Shown here piece after piece: positions 47,980 to 55,489 of a DNA stretch of 64,000 bases. This DNA comes from Geobacter sp. GTDB lineage: Bacteria > Desulfobacterota > Desulfuromonadia > Geobacterales > Pseudopelobacteraceae. The translations under genes and the position numbers were made by a program. The stretch lies in NCBI GenBank assembly GCA_009684515.1, contig WKKS01000001.1:806001-870000 (forward strand), given 5' to 3'. The notes under the pieces were generated by a model, which did not search any database, was not told where the DNA came from, and worked only from the letters and a program-made list of their open reading frames with translations. How positions within the stretch are numbered: the stretch's first letter is position 1; each line of letters opens with the position of its first letter.

Positions 47980-49431
47980 CTATTCCGCCAGTACCCAGGT
48001 GTCTTTGGAACCCCCACCCTGCGACGAATTGACCACCAGCGAGCCCTTCCTCAATGCGACCCTGGTCAGCCCCCCCGGCACGACCTGGATATCCTCACCA
48101 TAAATGGTGAAAGGGCGCAGGTCCAGATGCCTCGCCTCCAGCTCGCCGTCCATGTAGCAGACGTGCCGTGACAGGTAAACCACCGGCTGGGCAATGTAGT
48201 TGCGGGGATTTTCCTGCACCAAATCCATGAACTCCTTGCGCAGGGCCGGTGTGGAGGAGGGGCCCATCAGCATGCCGTAGCCACCCGACTCGCTGACCGC
48301 CTTGATCACCATCCGCTCCATGTTATCGAAAACATACTCGCGGTCCTGCACATTGGTCATCTGATAGGTGGGGACATTATGAAGGATCGGCTCCTGGCCG
48401 AGATAGTAGCGGATGATATCCGGCACATAGGGGTAGACCGCTTTATCATCGGCGATGCCGCTCCCTGGGGCATTGACGATGGCAACGTTCCCGGCGCGCC
48501 AGGAATTGATCACTCCGGCGATACCGAGGGAAGAATCGGAACGGAACACCAGCGGGTCGAGGAAATCGTCGTCCACCCGGCGATAGATCACATCCACCCG
48601 CTGCAGGCCGGTGGTGGTCTTGAGGTAGACAATATCGTTAACCACGACCATATCGCGCCCTTCTGCCAGTTCGACCCCCATCTCCTTGGCCAGGAAGGTA
48701 TGTTCGAAATAGGCCGAATTGTAGACGCCGGGTGTCAGCAGCACGATTTCGGCGTTCTCCTTGCCTCGCGGTGACAATGAACGCAGCGCCTCCAGCAGCA
48801 GCGCCGGGTAGTGCGCTACGCGGCGCACTTTGTATTTATCGAAGAACTCCGGCATGATACGGCGCTCGATGACCCGGTTCTCGATCATGTAGGAAACCCC
48901 CGACGGTGTCCGCAGGTTATCCTCCAGGACCAGGAATTCACCCTTCTCATCGCGGATGATGTCAATGCCGCTGATGTGGGTGTAAATGCCGCGCTGCGGC
49001 ACTATCCCGACAATCTCGCGCCGGAAGTCGCGACCCTGGTAGATCAGCTCCGGCGGGATCAAGCCATCCTTGATGATGCGCTGCTCGCCATACAGATCAC
49101 CCAGAAAAAGGTTCAGCGCCCGCACCCGCTGTTTGAGACCGGATTCGATCTTGACCCACTCCTGGGCGGTGATGATGCGCGGAATCAGGTCAAAGGGCCA
49201 GATTCGCTCAATCCCTTCTTCGCTTTCGCCGTAGACCGTAAAGGTGACCCCTTCGGCCTGCAGCGCCAGTTGGGACTCATGGGCTTTGGCTTCCAGTGCG
49301 TTGTTTCCGGTAGCTTTGATATGGTCCCACAGGAGGCGATAGTGATCGCGGGGTGTGAAGTCATCGGCGTAGAACTCATGGTAGGGGGTGCGGGGTTTGC
49401 CGTTCGGCATGCCGTTGTACATGGTGGGCAC
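47980..49431 (-). CDS. Circularly permuted ATP-grasp type 2 ligase-like protein
   Basis: A 483-residue protein of the circularly permuted ATP-grasp group (COG2308 type). Visible parts are RDFRREIVGIVPQRG, LVLEDNLRTPSGVSYMIENR, VDVIYRRVDDDFLDPL and ESGGYGMLMGPSS. ATP-grasp enzymes form amide or peptide bonds through acyl phosphates, but the substrates of this group are not known. It is the first gene of the peptide-chemistry cluster. It follows the nifV operon with a spacer of about 58 bp and may be read through from it. Confidence 0.88.
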   Translation of the reverse strand: MPTMYNGMPNGKPRTPYHEFYADDFTPRDHYRLLWDHIKATGNNALEAKAHESQLALQAEGVTFTVYGESEEGIERIWPFDLIPRIITAQEWVKIESGLKQRVRALNLFLGDLYGEQRIIKDGLIPPELIYQGRDFRREIVGIVPQRGIYTHISGIDIIRDEKGEFLVLEDNLRTPSGVSYMIENRVIERRIMPEFFDKYKVRRVAHYPALLLEALRSLSPRGKENAEIVLLTPGVYNSAYFEHTFLAKEMGVELAEGRDMVVVNDIVYLKTTTGLQRVDVIYRRVDDDFLDPLVFRSDSSLGIAGVINSWRAGNVAIVNAPGSGIADDKAVYPYVPDIIRYYLGQEPILHNVPTYQMTNVQDREYVFDNMERMVIKAVSESGGYGMLMGPSSTPALRKEFMDLVQENPRNYIAQPVVYLSRHVCYMDGELEARHLDLRPFTIYGEDIQVVPGGLTRVALRKGSLVVNSSQGGGSKDTWVLAE

Positions 49432-49489
49432 TCCTTTGTGTGGATACTCCGGATCGGCTGCAATGGCTGAAGCACGGCGCCGTCCACGA

Positions 49490-49918
49490 TTACTGCTGGC
49501 TTATGACCACAAAGCGCTCATCCAGCCACGGCAAAAGCAGGGGCCGCACATCCCTCCAGGCCAGGCCGCCTCCGCCGCAGCCAGGGCGTGGAACCAGAAC
49601 CTTCTGCCAGCCGGAGTGATCCGCAAGCTGCCGCAACTCTTGAGCCGAACGGGAGATAATACGCAGGTCAGGCAGCGACCAGGCCGTTTCCTCCACCGGA
49701 AAGCTGACGATGCCGCCCCCCAGATCGAAAACATGACTGCCATGTTCCGCAATCTGTCTGCCAAGTATATCAGCAATTTCAGGAAAACGCAGCAGCGCCT
49801 GTCTTGCCACGCCACGCCCGATTACCGACCGACCGCCTTTGGTCAGCGAACCGTTGGTAGTGATAACGATGACGGCCGTTTCCGCATAGCCCCAGATATC
49901 GCCTACGACCTCAAGCAT
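49490..49918 (-). CDS. Macro-domain-like protein (possible ADP-ribose binder or hydrolase)
   Basis: A 142-residue single-domain protein. The start VVGDIWGY, the TTNGSLTKGGRSVIGRGVA loop, HVFDLGGGIVSFPVEE and the late PRPGCGGGGLAWRDVRP glycine loop resemble macro domains, which bind or remove ADP-ribose. It overlaps the preceding gene by 16 bases and is the fourth gene of the nifV unit. DraT and DraG, which add and remove ADP-ribose on NifH, lie in the same region, so a role in that chemistry is possible but unproven. Confidence 0.6.
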   Translation of the reverse strand: MLEVVGDIWGYAETAVIVITTNGSLTKGGRSVIGRGVARQALLRFPEIADILGRQIAEHGSHVFDLGGGIVSFPVEETAWSLPDLRIISRSAQELRQLADHSGWQKVLVPRPGCGGGGLAWRDVRPLLLPWLDERFVVISQQ

Positions 49919-50193
49919 TCCCGCGCCGAGCCGAGCAGATAACCATAAACTTCTCCGCGAGTGGTAATAAAGCCCGGCATGTCGTTGAGAAAATCTTCGA
50001 TCATGTTCAATTCCCGGCCGTCGTCACTCCCCAACTCGTTCATGACCGCCTCCATCATCGGCAGAATCTCGTACAGATCGTGGCGATTAAAAGGGGCCGG
50101 GTCGGGCAGGCCGCTGAACTTGGGTTCTTCGCGCCGGGCGATATCGCGGGGATACCTGAATTTGAAATCGGATACTTTGATGGTAATGGGCAT
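49903..50193 (-). CDS. Conserved-looking small protein in the nifV operon
   Basis: A 96-residue acidic protein, not recognised. It begins with a short beta-rich part (MPITIKVSDFKFRYPRD), and the rest is predicted helical with LYEILPMMEAVMNELGS. No cysteines or membrane segments that suggest a metal or membrane role are evident. AGGAGG precedes ATG 50193, which settles the start. It lies 13 bp after the Cys/Gly-rich gene and overlaps the macro-like gene, so all are one transcript with nifV. Confidence 0.7.
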   Translation of the reverse strand: MPITIKVSDFKFRYPRDIARREEPKFSGLPDPAPFNRHDLYEILPMMEAVMNELGSDDGRELNMIEDFLNDMPGFITTRGEVYGYLLGSARECLRS

Positions 50194-50206
50194 GGAAACC
50201 TCCTGA

Positions 50207-50455
50207 TTAATGTCCGCCGCAGCCATTAGCGCTGCCGCCCCCGCAACCACCGCCGCAGCCGCCCGGCTTGACAATATCGCTGGCTTTCGGCTTCTCGCAC
50301 AGCTTGAGTGACGAGCGGTCCACGTACCACGCTTCATCCTCCAGCTTACCTTCCAGCTCCTTTTTCTTGAGCATCATCAGCACCCGCATCTCGGTTGTTT
50401 CCAGCAGTAGGGCCGCTTCGGCGATCGGTACATAATTTGTTCCTGCTTCACACAT
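50207..50455 (-). CDS. Small helix-turn-helix-like protein with Cys/Gly-rich tail
   Basis: An 82-residue protein directly after nifV (12 bp). Residues 8-55 resemble a MerR/excisionase-type winged helix (YVPIAEAALLLETTEMRVLM and later WYVDRSSL). The last 20 residues hold the metal-binding-like GGCGGGCGGGSANGCGGH. AAAGGAG precedes the ATG. The family is unknown. A tail of this type could bind iron, nickel or molybdenum, but no function is claimed. Confidence 0.72.
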   Translation of the reverse strand: MCEAGTNYVPIAEAALLLETTEMRVLMMLKKKELEGKLEDEAWYVDRSSLKLCEKPKASDIVKPGGCGGGCGGGSANGCGGH

Positions 50456-50467
50456 GATAATCTCCTT

Positions 50468-51625
50468 TCAGGCTGCCTCGGGCAGCGTTTCGTAGTCCAG
50501 ATAGATTCCCATCAACTCGCAGTTTGAAAGATCACGCTTGCGCTTGCAGGACATGGCCCGTGTCGCTTCCAGCAGGGTTTCCGCCCTGGATCGGGTGATG
50601 TAGACACCCATGCTGCGGTAGCGCTCGATCAGCCCGCCTGTGCCGGAATGCTTGCCGACCACGATGCTGCGGGTCAGGCCGACTTCGGCCGGGTCGAAAC
50701 CTTCGTAATTGCGGGGATCCTTGATAACACCATCGGCGTGCAACCCCGATTCGTGGGCAAAGACCCTTGATCCGACCACCGGCTTTGAAACGGAAAGCGG
50801 CCGCTGGGAGGCTTTGGCCACAAACATGGACATCTCGCGGAAGCGGTGGGTGTCTATGCCGGTCTCGATACCGCAGGCATGCTTGAGCCCCATGATGACC
50901 TCTTCCAGGGCGGCATTGCCGGCCCGTTCCCCCAGGCCGTTGATGGTGGTATTGACAAATCTGGCCCCGGCCCGGATACCGGCAATGGCATTGGCGGTGG
51001 CCATTCCCAGGTCGTTGTGGGTATGCACCTCGATATCGACGTCCGGCACCGCACGGCGCAGGAAGGAAACCTTGTCGAACATGCCGAAGGGGTCCATGAT
51101 CCCCAGCGTATCGCAGAAGCGGAAGCGGTCGCCCCCCATGGAGCGGGTGATCTCCATCAGCTCCACCAGAAAGCCCATATCGGCCCGGCTGGCATCCTCG
51201 CCCCCCACCGAGACGTACAGATTGTGCTGCTTGGCGAAACCGAGCGCTACTTTCAGCTGCTCTTTGACCGCCTGGCGATCTTTGCGTAATTTATGGGCAA
51301 TCATCTGGTCGGAGACCGAGAGCGAAATATCCACAGCCTGCACACCACAGGCGATACTTGCCTCAATTTCAGGCACCAGGGCTCTGTTCCAGGTGATCAG
51401 CCGGGCGTTCAACCCCAGATCAACCAGCGCCTTGATGCTGGCCTGCTCCTCATCTCCCATGGCCGGAATGCCGCACTCGATCTCCTGCACCCCGATACTG
51501 TCCAGCATGCGGGCGATGGCCAGCTTTTCGCGGCGGGAGAAGACTACACCGGCGGTTTGCTCGCCGTCCCGCAGGGTTGTGTCGTCGATGATGACCTGTT
51601 GATTACTGTTATTCACAGATTCCAT
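50468..51625 (-). CDS. nifV: NifV, homocitrate synthase
   Basis: NifV condenses acetyl-CoA with 2-oxoglutarate to make homocitrate, the organic ligand of FeMo-co. The 385 residues match the NifV branch of the LeuA-like family: DDTTLRDGEQTAGVVFS near the start, GVQAVDISLSVSDQM, the metal-binding HTHNDLGMATANA and GKHSGTGG. It lacks the leucine-feedback domain of LeuA. GGGAGG precedes the ATG. It heads a four-gene unit with two small genes and the macro-like gene. Confidence 0.95.
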   Translation of the reverse strand: MESVNNSNQQVIIDDTTLRDGEQTAGVVFSRREKLAIARMLDSIGVQEIECGIPAMGDEEQASIKALVDLGLNARLITWNRALVPEIEASIACGVQAVDISLSVSDQMIAHKLRKDRQAVKEQLKVALGFAKQHNLYVSVGGEDASRADMGFLVELMEITRSMGGDRFRFCDTLGIMDPFGMFDKVSFLRRAVPDVDIEVHTHNDLGMATANAIAGIRAGARFVNTTINGLGERAGNAALEEVIMGLKHACGIETGIDTHRFREMSMFVAKASQRPLSVSKPVVGSRVFAHESGLHADGVIKDPRNYEGFDPAEVGLTRSIVVGKHSGTGGLIERYRSMGVYITRSRAETLLEATRAMSCKRKRDLSNCELMGIYLDYETLPEAA

Positions 51626-51640
51626 AACTGCCTCCCGTAG

Positions 51641-51684
51641 AAAAAAAACGCCGCGCCCCCTTAAGGAGACGCGGCGCCGTTGCC
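51641..51684 (-). promoter_or_regulatory. Leader terminator with GGCAACGGCGCC motif (nifV)
   Basis: Leftward, CTTCGGCAACGGCGCCG leads to a stem CGCCGCGTC.CC / GG.GGCGCGGCG and eight T, ending only 16 bases before the nifV ATG. The alternative CGGC/GCCG stem has hexaloop AACGGC (A1, G4). The sequence CTTCGGCAA is shared with the nifX leader. Confidence 0.76.
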
Positions 51685-51712
51685 GAAGTCCTGTTGCAAT
51701 GCATCATCTCAA

Positions 51713-51729
51713 TGCATCGACCATACCAA
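51713..51729 (-). promoter_or_regulatory. Probable sigma-54 promoter of the nifV operon
   Basis: The minus strand reads TTGGTATGGTCGATGCA with GG and GC ten bases apart. The -24 element (TGGTAT) is weaker than in the other nif promoters. Confidence 0.55.
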
Positions 51730-51740
51730 AACATTCATTT

Positions 51741-51784
51741 AAAACAGAGAAGGCCACATCCTACCCAGGAGATGGCCTTCTTTA
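51741..51784 (-). terminator. Terminator of the nifB-GNAT operon
   Basis: GAAGGCCA..TCCT / AGGA..TGGCCTTC forms a stable hairpin between the GNAT stop and the nifV promoter. On the minus strand CTCTGTTTT follows. Confidence 0.65.
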
Positions 51785-51851
51785 TCGATTTAAACATTTA
51801 ACTGCATCGCCATTGCTAGTGGCACGGGGATAATAGCATTGTCAGTTTTGC

Positions 51852-52676
51852 TTACCCGCAACTCCCCATGGTAGCCAGCCCGAAGATCTGTTCCGGCCGG
51901 TAGTCCGGCTTGACACCGGCGTACATCAATTCATTGCTGCCGGATATCCGCATCCTTCTCCGATTGAATAATCTCAGGGCCGAGCGATTGGAAGCCGGGG
52001 CATCCAGGCAGATTTTTGTTCCGGAAGGCACCGACTGCAGGGCCTTTTTCAGCAAGGCATCGGCCGAACTGTAGTTCTGTGCCGAAAACGGACCGATCTG
52101 CCTTGCATCCCCGCAAGGCTGCAGTACGGCAAAAGCCGATTCATGCTGCAATATTTTCCCACGGGCAGCAGTTGCCTTCAGAAGATCAGCGCGCCTGTCG
52201 CCCCACCCCTGACAATCCATATCGCTCAACAAAAGCTCCACATCCCGGCAGGTTGCTTCTGTGTCAGAGACAACAAGATTCTGACGTCCACTGCCAACCC
52301 AGCGAATGATTGTATCGATCCGTCTAAATCCGTATTTCTGGTAGAGCGGCATGCCGGCTTTGGAAGCGGTCAGCCAGACCGTTTCAACGCCGCTCTCAAC
52401 CAGTGCTTCAAAAGTTGTCCTGAAGAGCGCCTGGCCGATGCCTTTGCCGCGACAATCGGCGACCACGATCAGGTTGCCGATCCAGGCGCTCCGGTCGTGG
52501 CGCAGCGAGGTTATGAACCCGACTGCTTCGCCCTTCTCCCCGCGGGCGGCAAAGCACCCCTGGGGAAACTCCGACAACAGAAATTCAAATTCCCAGGGTT
52601 CTGCCACCCAGTTTTCCGCTGCCGCCAGCACCAGGAAAAGCTGTATGTCAGCCATGCGGAACGGATCGATCGTCAT
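51852..52676 (-). CDS. GNAT-family N-acetyltransferase coupled to nifB
   Basis: A 274-residue protein. The N-terminal GNAT domain (about 1-135) has the acetyl-CoA loop VADCRGKGIGQALF and the beta-bulge pair YQKYGFRR. A second C-terminal domain (about 150-270) resembles the extra domain of YitI/DUF1248-type acetyltransferases. ATG 52676 overlaps the nifB stop (ATGA), so the two are translated together. A longer frame upstream would lie within nifB and is not used. The substrate is unknown, and its tie to cofactor synthesis is only positional. Confidence 0.82.
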   Translation of the reverse strand: MTIDPFRMADIQLFLVLAAAENWVAEPWEFEFLLSEFPQGCFAARGEKGEAVGFITSLRHDRSAWIGNLIVVADCRGKGIGQALFRTTFEALVESGVETVWLTASKAGMPLYQKYGFRRIDTIIRWVGSGRQNLVVSDTEATCRDVELLLSDMDCQGWGDRRADLLKATAARGKILQHESAFAVLQPCGDARQIGPFSAQNYSSADALLKKALQSVPSGTKICLDAPASNRSALRLFNRRRMRISGSNELMYAGVKPDYRPEQIFGLATMGSCG

Positions 52677-53542
52677 GCGGTCGGACAGGCCGCTTCCGCG
52701 ATAGTCAGGTTGAGGTCCTGGCCGATCAGTCCGATGGCGTCGGCCCGGCACTGTTTGCAGTGGGCAAACTGGCCGATGATCCCTTCGTTGGCCTTTCTGA
52801 TTTCCGCCAGGTATTCCTCGCTTGGTCGGGTGATGTGGGCCAGGTCGGACTGTGGAATGATCGGCATGATGTTCATCACAAAAGCACCCAGTTTCTTTAT
52901 CCTGGACGCGATCAGCGGTATCTGGCTGTCGTTGATTCCGGGAGTCAGGACGGTGTTGATCTTGATCGTCATCCCCAGCTCGCCGGCTCGCTTGACCCCT
53001 TCAAACTGGTTGTCAATCAGGATTTTGGCGCCTTCCACACCGGTGTAATGTTTGCCGTGATAAACAATATTACTGTAAATCTGCGCTCCGACCTCAGGAT
53101 CAATGGCATTGATCGTCACGGTCAGGCTGTGCAGCCCCATTTCATGCAGACGGTCGATCGACTCCGGCAGCAGCAGGCCGTTGGTGCTCAGGCAGAGCAT
53201 CAGGTCCGGAAATTCATTCTTGACCATCTGGAAAGTTTCAAAGGTTTCCTCATTGGCCAGCGGGTCGCCCGGTCCGGCGATGCCGATAACCTTGATGATC
53301 GGTCCGACGACCGGGCTGGCCATGACTTCCCGCACTTTTTCAATCGCCTCCTGGGGAGTCATGATGCGGCTGGTGACGCCGGGTCGGGATTCGTTGGCGC
53401 AATCGTGTTTGCGGGAGCAATAGCCGCACTTGATGTTGCATTTGGGTGCCACAGCCAGATGCATCCGTCCGTTTTTGTGGTGGTTACCGCCAAAGCAGGG
53501 ATGCCCCTGAATCTTATTTTTCATCTCGCATGCAGTTGCCAT
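52673..53542 (-). CDS. nifB: NifB, radical SAM NifB-co synthase
   Basis: NifB fuses two [4Fe-4S] clusters and inserts the central carbide to make NifB-co, the core of FeMo-co. The 289-residue form has the SAM-cluster motif CNIKCGYC, the preceding HPCFGGNHHKNGRMHLAV region, GIAGPGDPLAN and the C-terminal HCKQCRADAIGLIGQD. It lacks the NifX domain present in longer NifB proteins. Separate NifX-like proteins are encoded at 17390 and 18086. AAGGAGAG precedes the ATG. It has its own sigma-54 promoter and attenuator. Confidence 0.96.
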   Translation of the reverse strand: MATACEMKNKIQGHPCFGGNHHKNGRMHLAVAPKCNIKCGYCSRKHDCANESRPGVTSRIMTPQEAIEKVREVMASPVVGPIIKVIGIAGPGDPLANEETFETFQMVKNEFPDLMLCLSTNGLLLPESIDRLHEMGLHSLTVTINAIDPEVGAQIYSNIVYHGKHYTGVEGAKILIDNQFEGVKRAGELGMTIKINTVLTPGINDSQIPLIASRIKKLGAFVMNIMPIIPQSDLAHITRPSEEYLAEIRKANEGIIGQFAHCKQCRADAIGLIGQDLNLTIAEAACPTA

Positions 53543-53560
53543 GGATCGCTCTCCTTCCGA

Positions 53561-53603
53561 AAATAAAAACGCCCATGGGAGTTATCCCACGGGCGCCGTT
53601 GCC
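53561..53603 (-). promoter_or_regulatory. Leader terminator with GGCAACGGCGCC motif (nifB)
   Basis: Leftward, GGCAACGGCGCC leads into CGCCCGTGGGA / TCCCATGGGCG and five T. The motif starts only about 6 nt after the expected transcript start, so only one hexaloop hairpin (AACGGC, A1 and G4) can form ahead of the terminator. Confidence 0.76.
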
Positions 53604-53618
53604 ATCGTGATAGTCATA

Positions 53619-53634
53619 GGCATAATGCGTGCCA
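53619..53634 (-). promoter_or_regulatory. Sigma-54 promoter of nifB
   Basis: The minus strand reads TGGCACGCATTATGCC with GG and GC ten bases apart. The start would be near 53609, leaving a leader of about 67 nt. Confidence 0.82.
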
Positions 53635-53768
53635 GCCCCGCTATTTTTTGATTAAAATCCCCGTAAATGCGGAATGGGCGGGCATTTGAAACAAACGGCA
53701 ACCAACAGTTCCATCGGAGCCGTCATACTTTAGCCACGCAAACCTGCTCTAAAATTGGGCAGATGATC

Positions 53769-53784
53769 TGGTTTACGAATTGCA
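53769..53784 (+). promoter_or_regulatory. Possible sigma-54 promoter of draG
   Basis: TGGTTTACGAATTGCA has GG and GC ten bases apart and a perfect TTGCA -12 element, but a weak -24 element. It lies 55 bp before the draG ATG, and no terminator follows it. Confidence 0.5.
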
Positions 53785-53838
53785 TGCCCTCCGTGACCCG
53801 TTTTTTCCACGCGTGGACATTTTCAGGAAAGGCTCTCC

Positions 53839-54744
53839 ATGTTCAACCAGTACAACCCTGATGAAATCCGCGATCGCGCCCGGGCAGCCTTTATCGGCAT
53901 GGCCATCGGCGACGCGCTGGGCGCCACGGTCGAGTTCATGACCACCTCTGAAATTGCCTCAAAATACGGCACATTCAAAGATATTATCGGCGGCGGCTGG
54001 CTGAGACTCAAACCGGGACAGGTGACGGACGACACCCAAATGGCTCTCTGCATCGCCCGGGCGGTCGTCAGCAGGCAAACCTGGGCGCTGGAAGCAGTTG
54101 CGGATAATTTCGCGGCCTGGCTTAAATCCCGGCCGGTGGATTGCGGCGATACCTGCCGCAAGGGAATCCGGGCTTATATGCTGCACGGCACCCTGGAAAT
54201 GCCGCTCAATGAGTGGGACGCCGGCAACGGCGCCGCCATGCGGATGCTTCCGGTGGCGCTCTATTCGCTGCCAGACGGAGAACTGCTCAGAAAATATGCA
54301 GTTGAGCAGGCCCATCTGACCCACAACAACCCGGTTTCCGATGCGGCCTGCATCTGTCTGGGGGAAATGCTGCACCTGGCAATCTGCGGAGCCGAGAAGA
54401 GCCGCCTGCGGCGGCAGGCGGACGGACTGGTGGCCCGCTTCCCGACATTCAACTTTGAGCCGTATCGAGGCCTGGCGACCGGTTATGTGGTCGATACCAT
54501 GCAGACCGTCTTTCACTGGTTTTTTCGGGGCAGAAGCTTTGAGGAATGTCTGGTCGGAGCGGTCAACCAGGGGGCTGACGCCGATACGACCGGAGCAATT
54601 TGCGCGATGCTGGCCGGAGCCTATTACGGCATGGAGGGCATTCCGCAACGCTGGCTTAAAAAAATGGACAAAGGCGTTATCACCGAAATCGAAATTGTGA
54701 CCGACAAGCTATTGGCGGCCAGCCCGCTTTGGAGAGCTTTCTGA
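53839..54744 (+). CDS. draG: DraG, ADP-ribosyl-dinitrogenase reductase hydrolase
   Basis: DraG removes ADP-ribose from NifH and so restores nitrogenase activity. The 301-residue protein has the dinuclear metal site of the family: GMAIGDALGATVEFM, VTDDTQMALCIARAV, and NQGADADTTGAICAMLAGA near the end. YMLHGTLEMPLNEWDAGNGAAMR is the family's middle region in form. AGGAAAGGC precedes the ATG. It faces away from nifB and is separate from draT, so the two opposing enzymes can be set at different levels. Confidence 0.93.
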   Translation: MFNQYNPDEIRDRARAAFIGMAIGDALGATVEFMTTSEIASKYGTFKDIIGGGWLRLKPGQVTDDTQMALCIARAVVSRQTWALEAVADNFAAWLKSRPVDCGDTCRKGIRAYMLHGTLEMPLNEWDAGNGAAMRMLPVALYSLPDGELLRKYAVEQAHLTHNNPVSDAACICLGEMLHLAICGAEKSRLRRQADGLVARFPTFNFEPYRGLATGYVVDTMQTVFHWFFRGRSFEECLVGAVNQGADADTTGAICAMLAGAYYGMEGIPQRWLKKMDKGVITEIEIVTDKLLAASPLWRAF

Positions 54745-54820
54745 ATTTGAGAGCGCTGTTTTTTGTACTGTGCTGCAAATATATAGAAAATGTTTTGCTT
54801 TCATGGTCTTTTAACAGGTG

Positions 54821-54842
54821 CTATTATTCGTACGAACAATAG
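54821..54842. promoter_or_regulatory. Palindromic operator of the toxin-antitoxin pair
   Basis: CTATT.TTCGTACGAA.AATAG is a 22-bp palindrome with a single mismatched pair. It lies directly before the antitoxin ribosome site, the usual place for autoregulation by the antitoxin. Confidence 0.7.
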
Positions 54843-54858
54843 TTTCAAGGAGGTCTGC

Positions 54859-55134
54859 ATGCCGACAGCCATAAAATTTTCCGAGGACATTGTCCCGTTA
54901 AGTGACCTGAAGATAAATCCCGGACGGATTGTGCATCAGGTTGACGCAACCCATCGCCCGGTTTTGCTGACAAACAGGGGACGCGGCGTCGCCGTGGTTC
55001 AGTCTCTTAAAGATTATGAGGCTGACACCGAAGAGCGGGCGTTTATGAAAGCGGTGTTGCAAGGTTTTGCGGATATTGATGAAGGCCGGACCGTAAGTCT
55101 GGCGGATGCGAAGAAACGTCTCGGACTGGTCTGA
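54859..55134 (+). CDS. Antitoxin, Phd/YefM type
   Basis: A 91-residue antitoxin. The start FSEDIVPLSDLKINPGRIVHQ and VLLTNRGRGVAVVQSLKDYE match the Phd/YefM DNA-binding half, and the tail (about 60-91) would wrap the toxin. AAGGAGG precedes ATG 54859, which fixes the start. The toxin gene follows after 2 bp, and a palindromic operator lies upstream. Confidence 0.88.
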   Translation: MPTAIKFSEDIVPLSDLKINPGRIVHQVDATHRPVLLTNRGRGVAVVQSLKDYEADTEERAFMKAVLQGFADIDEGRTVSLADAKKRLGLV

Positions 55135-55136
55135 TT

Positions 55137-55427
55137 TTGAAGCCGATCGAATTCGCCGAATCCGCGGTATGCGATCTTGAGGAAATTCTTGCCTGGTATT
55201 CCGGATTGCAGGTTCCTGAAGTAGGAGAGCGGCTGGTCCGGGAAATCTTCATCAGAACAGAGCAACTGTCCGAGCATCCTGAAAGCGGCCGCATCGTTCC
55301 GGAATTTGATGTAAAAACAATCCGCGAGCTGATACATCCCCCGTTTCGTATTGTGTACCGCATGGATTCCTCAAAAATATGGATTATTCGGGTATGGCGG
55401 AGTGAGAGGTTTTTGGATCTGCCGTGA
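55137..55427 (+). CDS. Toxin, RelE/ParE superfamily
   Basis: A 96-residue toxin partner. The pattern AVCDLEEILAWYSG, EQLSEHPESGRIVPEFD and RELIHPPFRIVYRMD is typical of the RelE/ParE fold. Whether it cuts mRNA or blocks gyrase cannot be told. The start is TTG just after the antitoxin stop, consistent with a lower and coupled toxin yield. Confidence 0.87.
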   Translation: MKPIEFAESAVCDLEEILAWYSGLQVPEVGERLVREIFIRTEQLSEHPESGRIVPEFDVKTIRELIHPPFRIVYRMDSSKIWIIRVWRSERFLDLP

Positions 55428-55489
55428 TGGCGGGTACGCATATTTGAGATATTCTGAGTTATCGAGTGTAACATTATCGAGCAAGGCAT

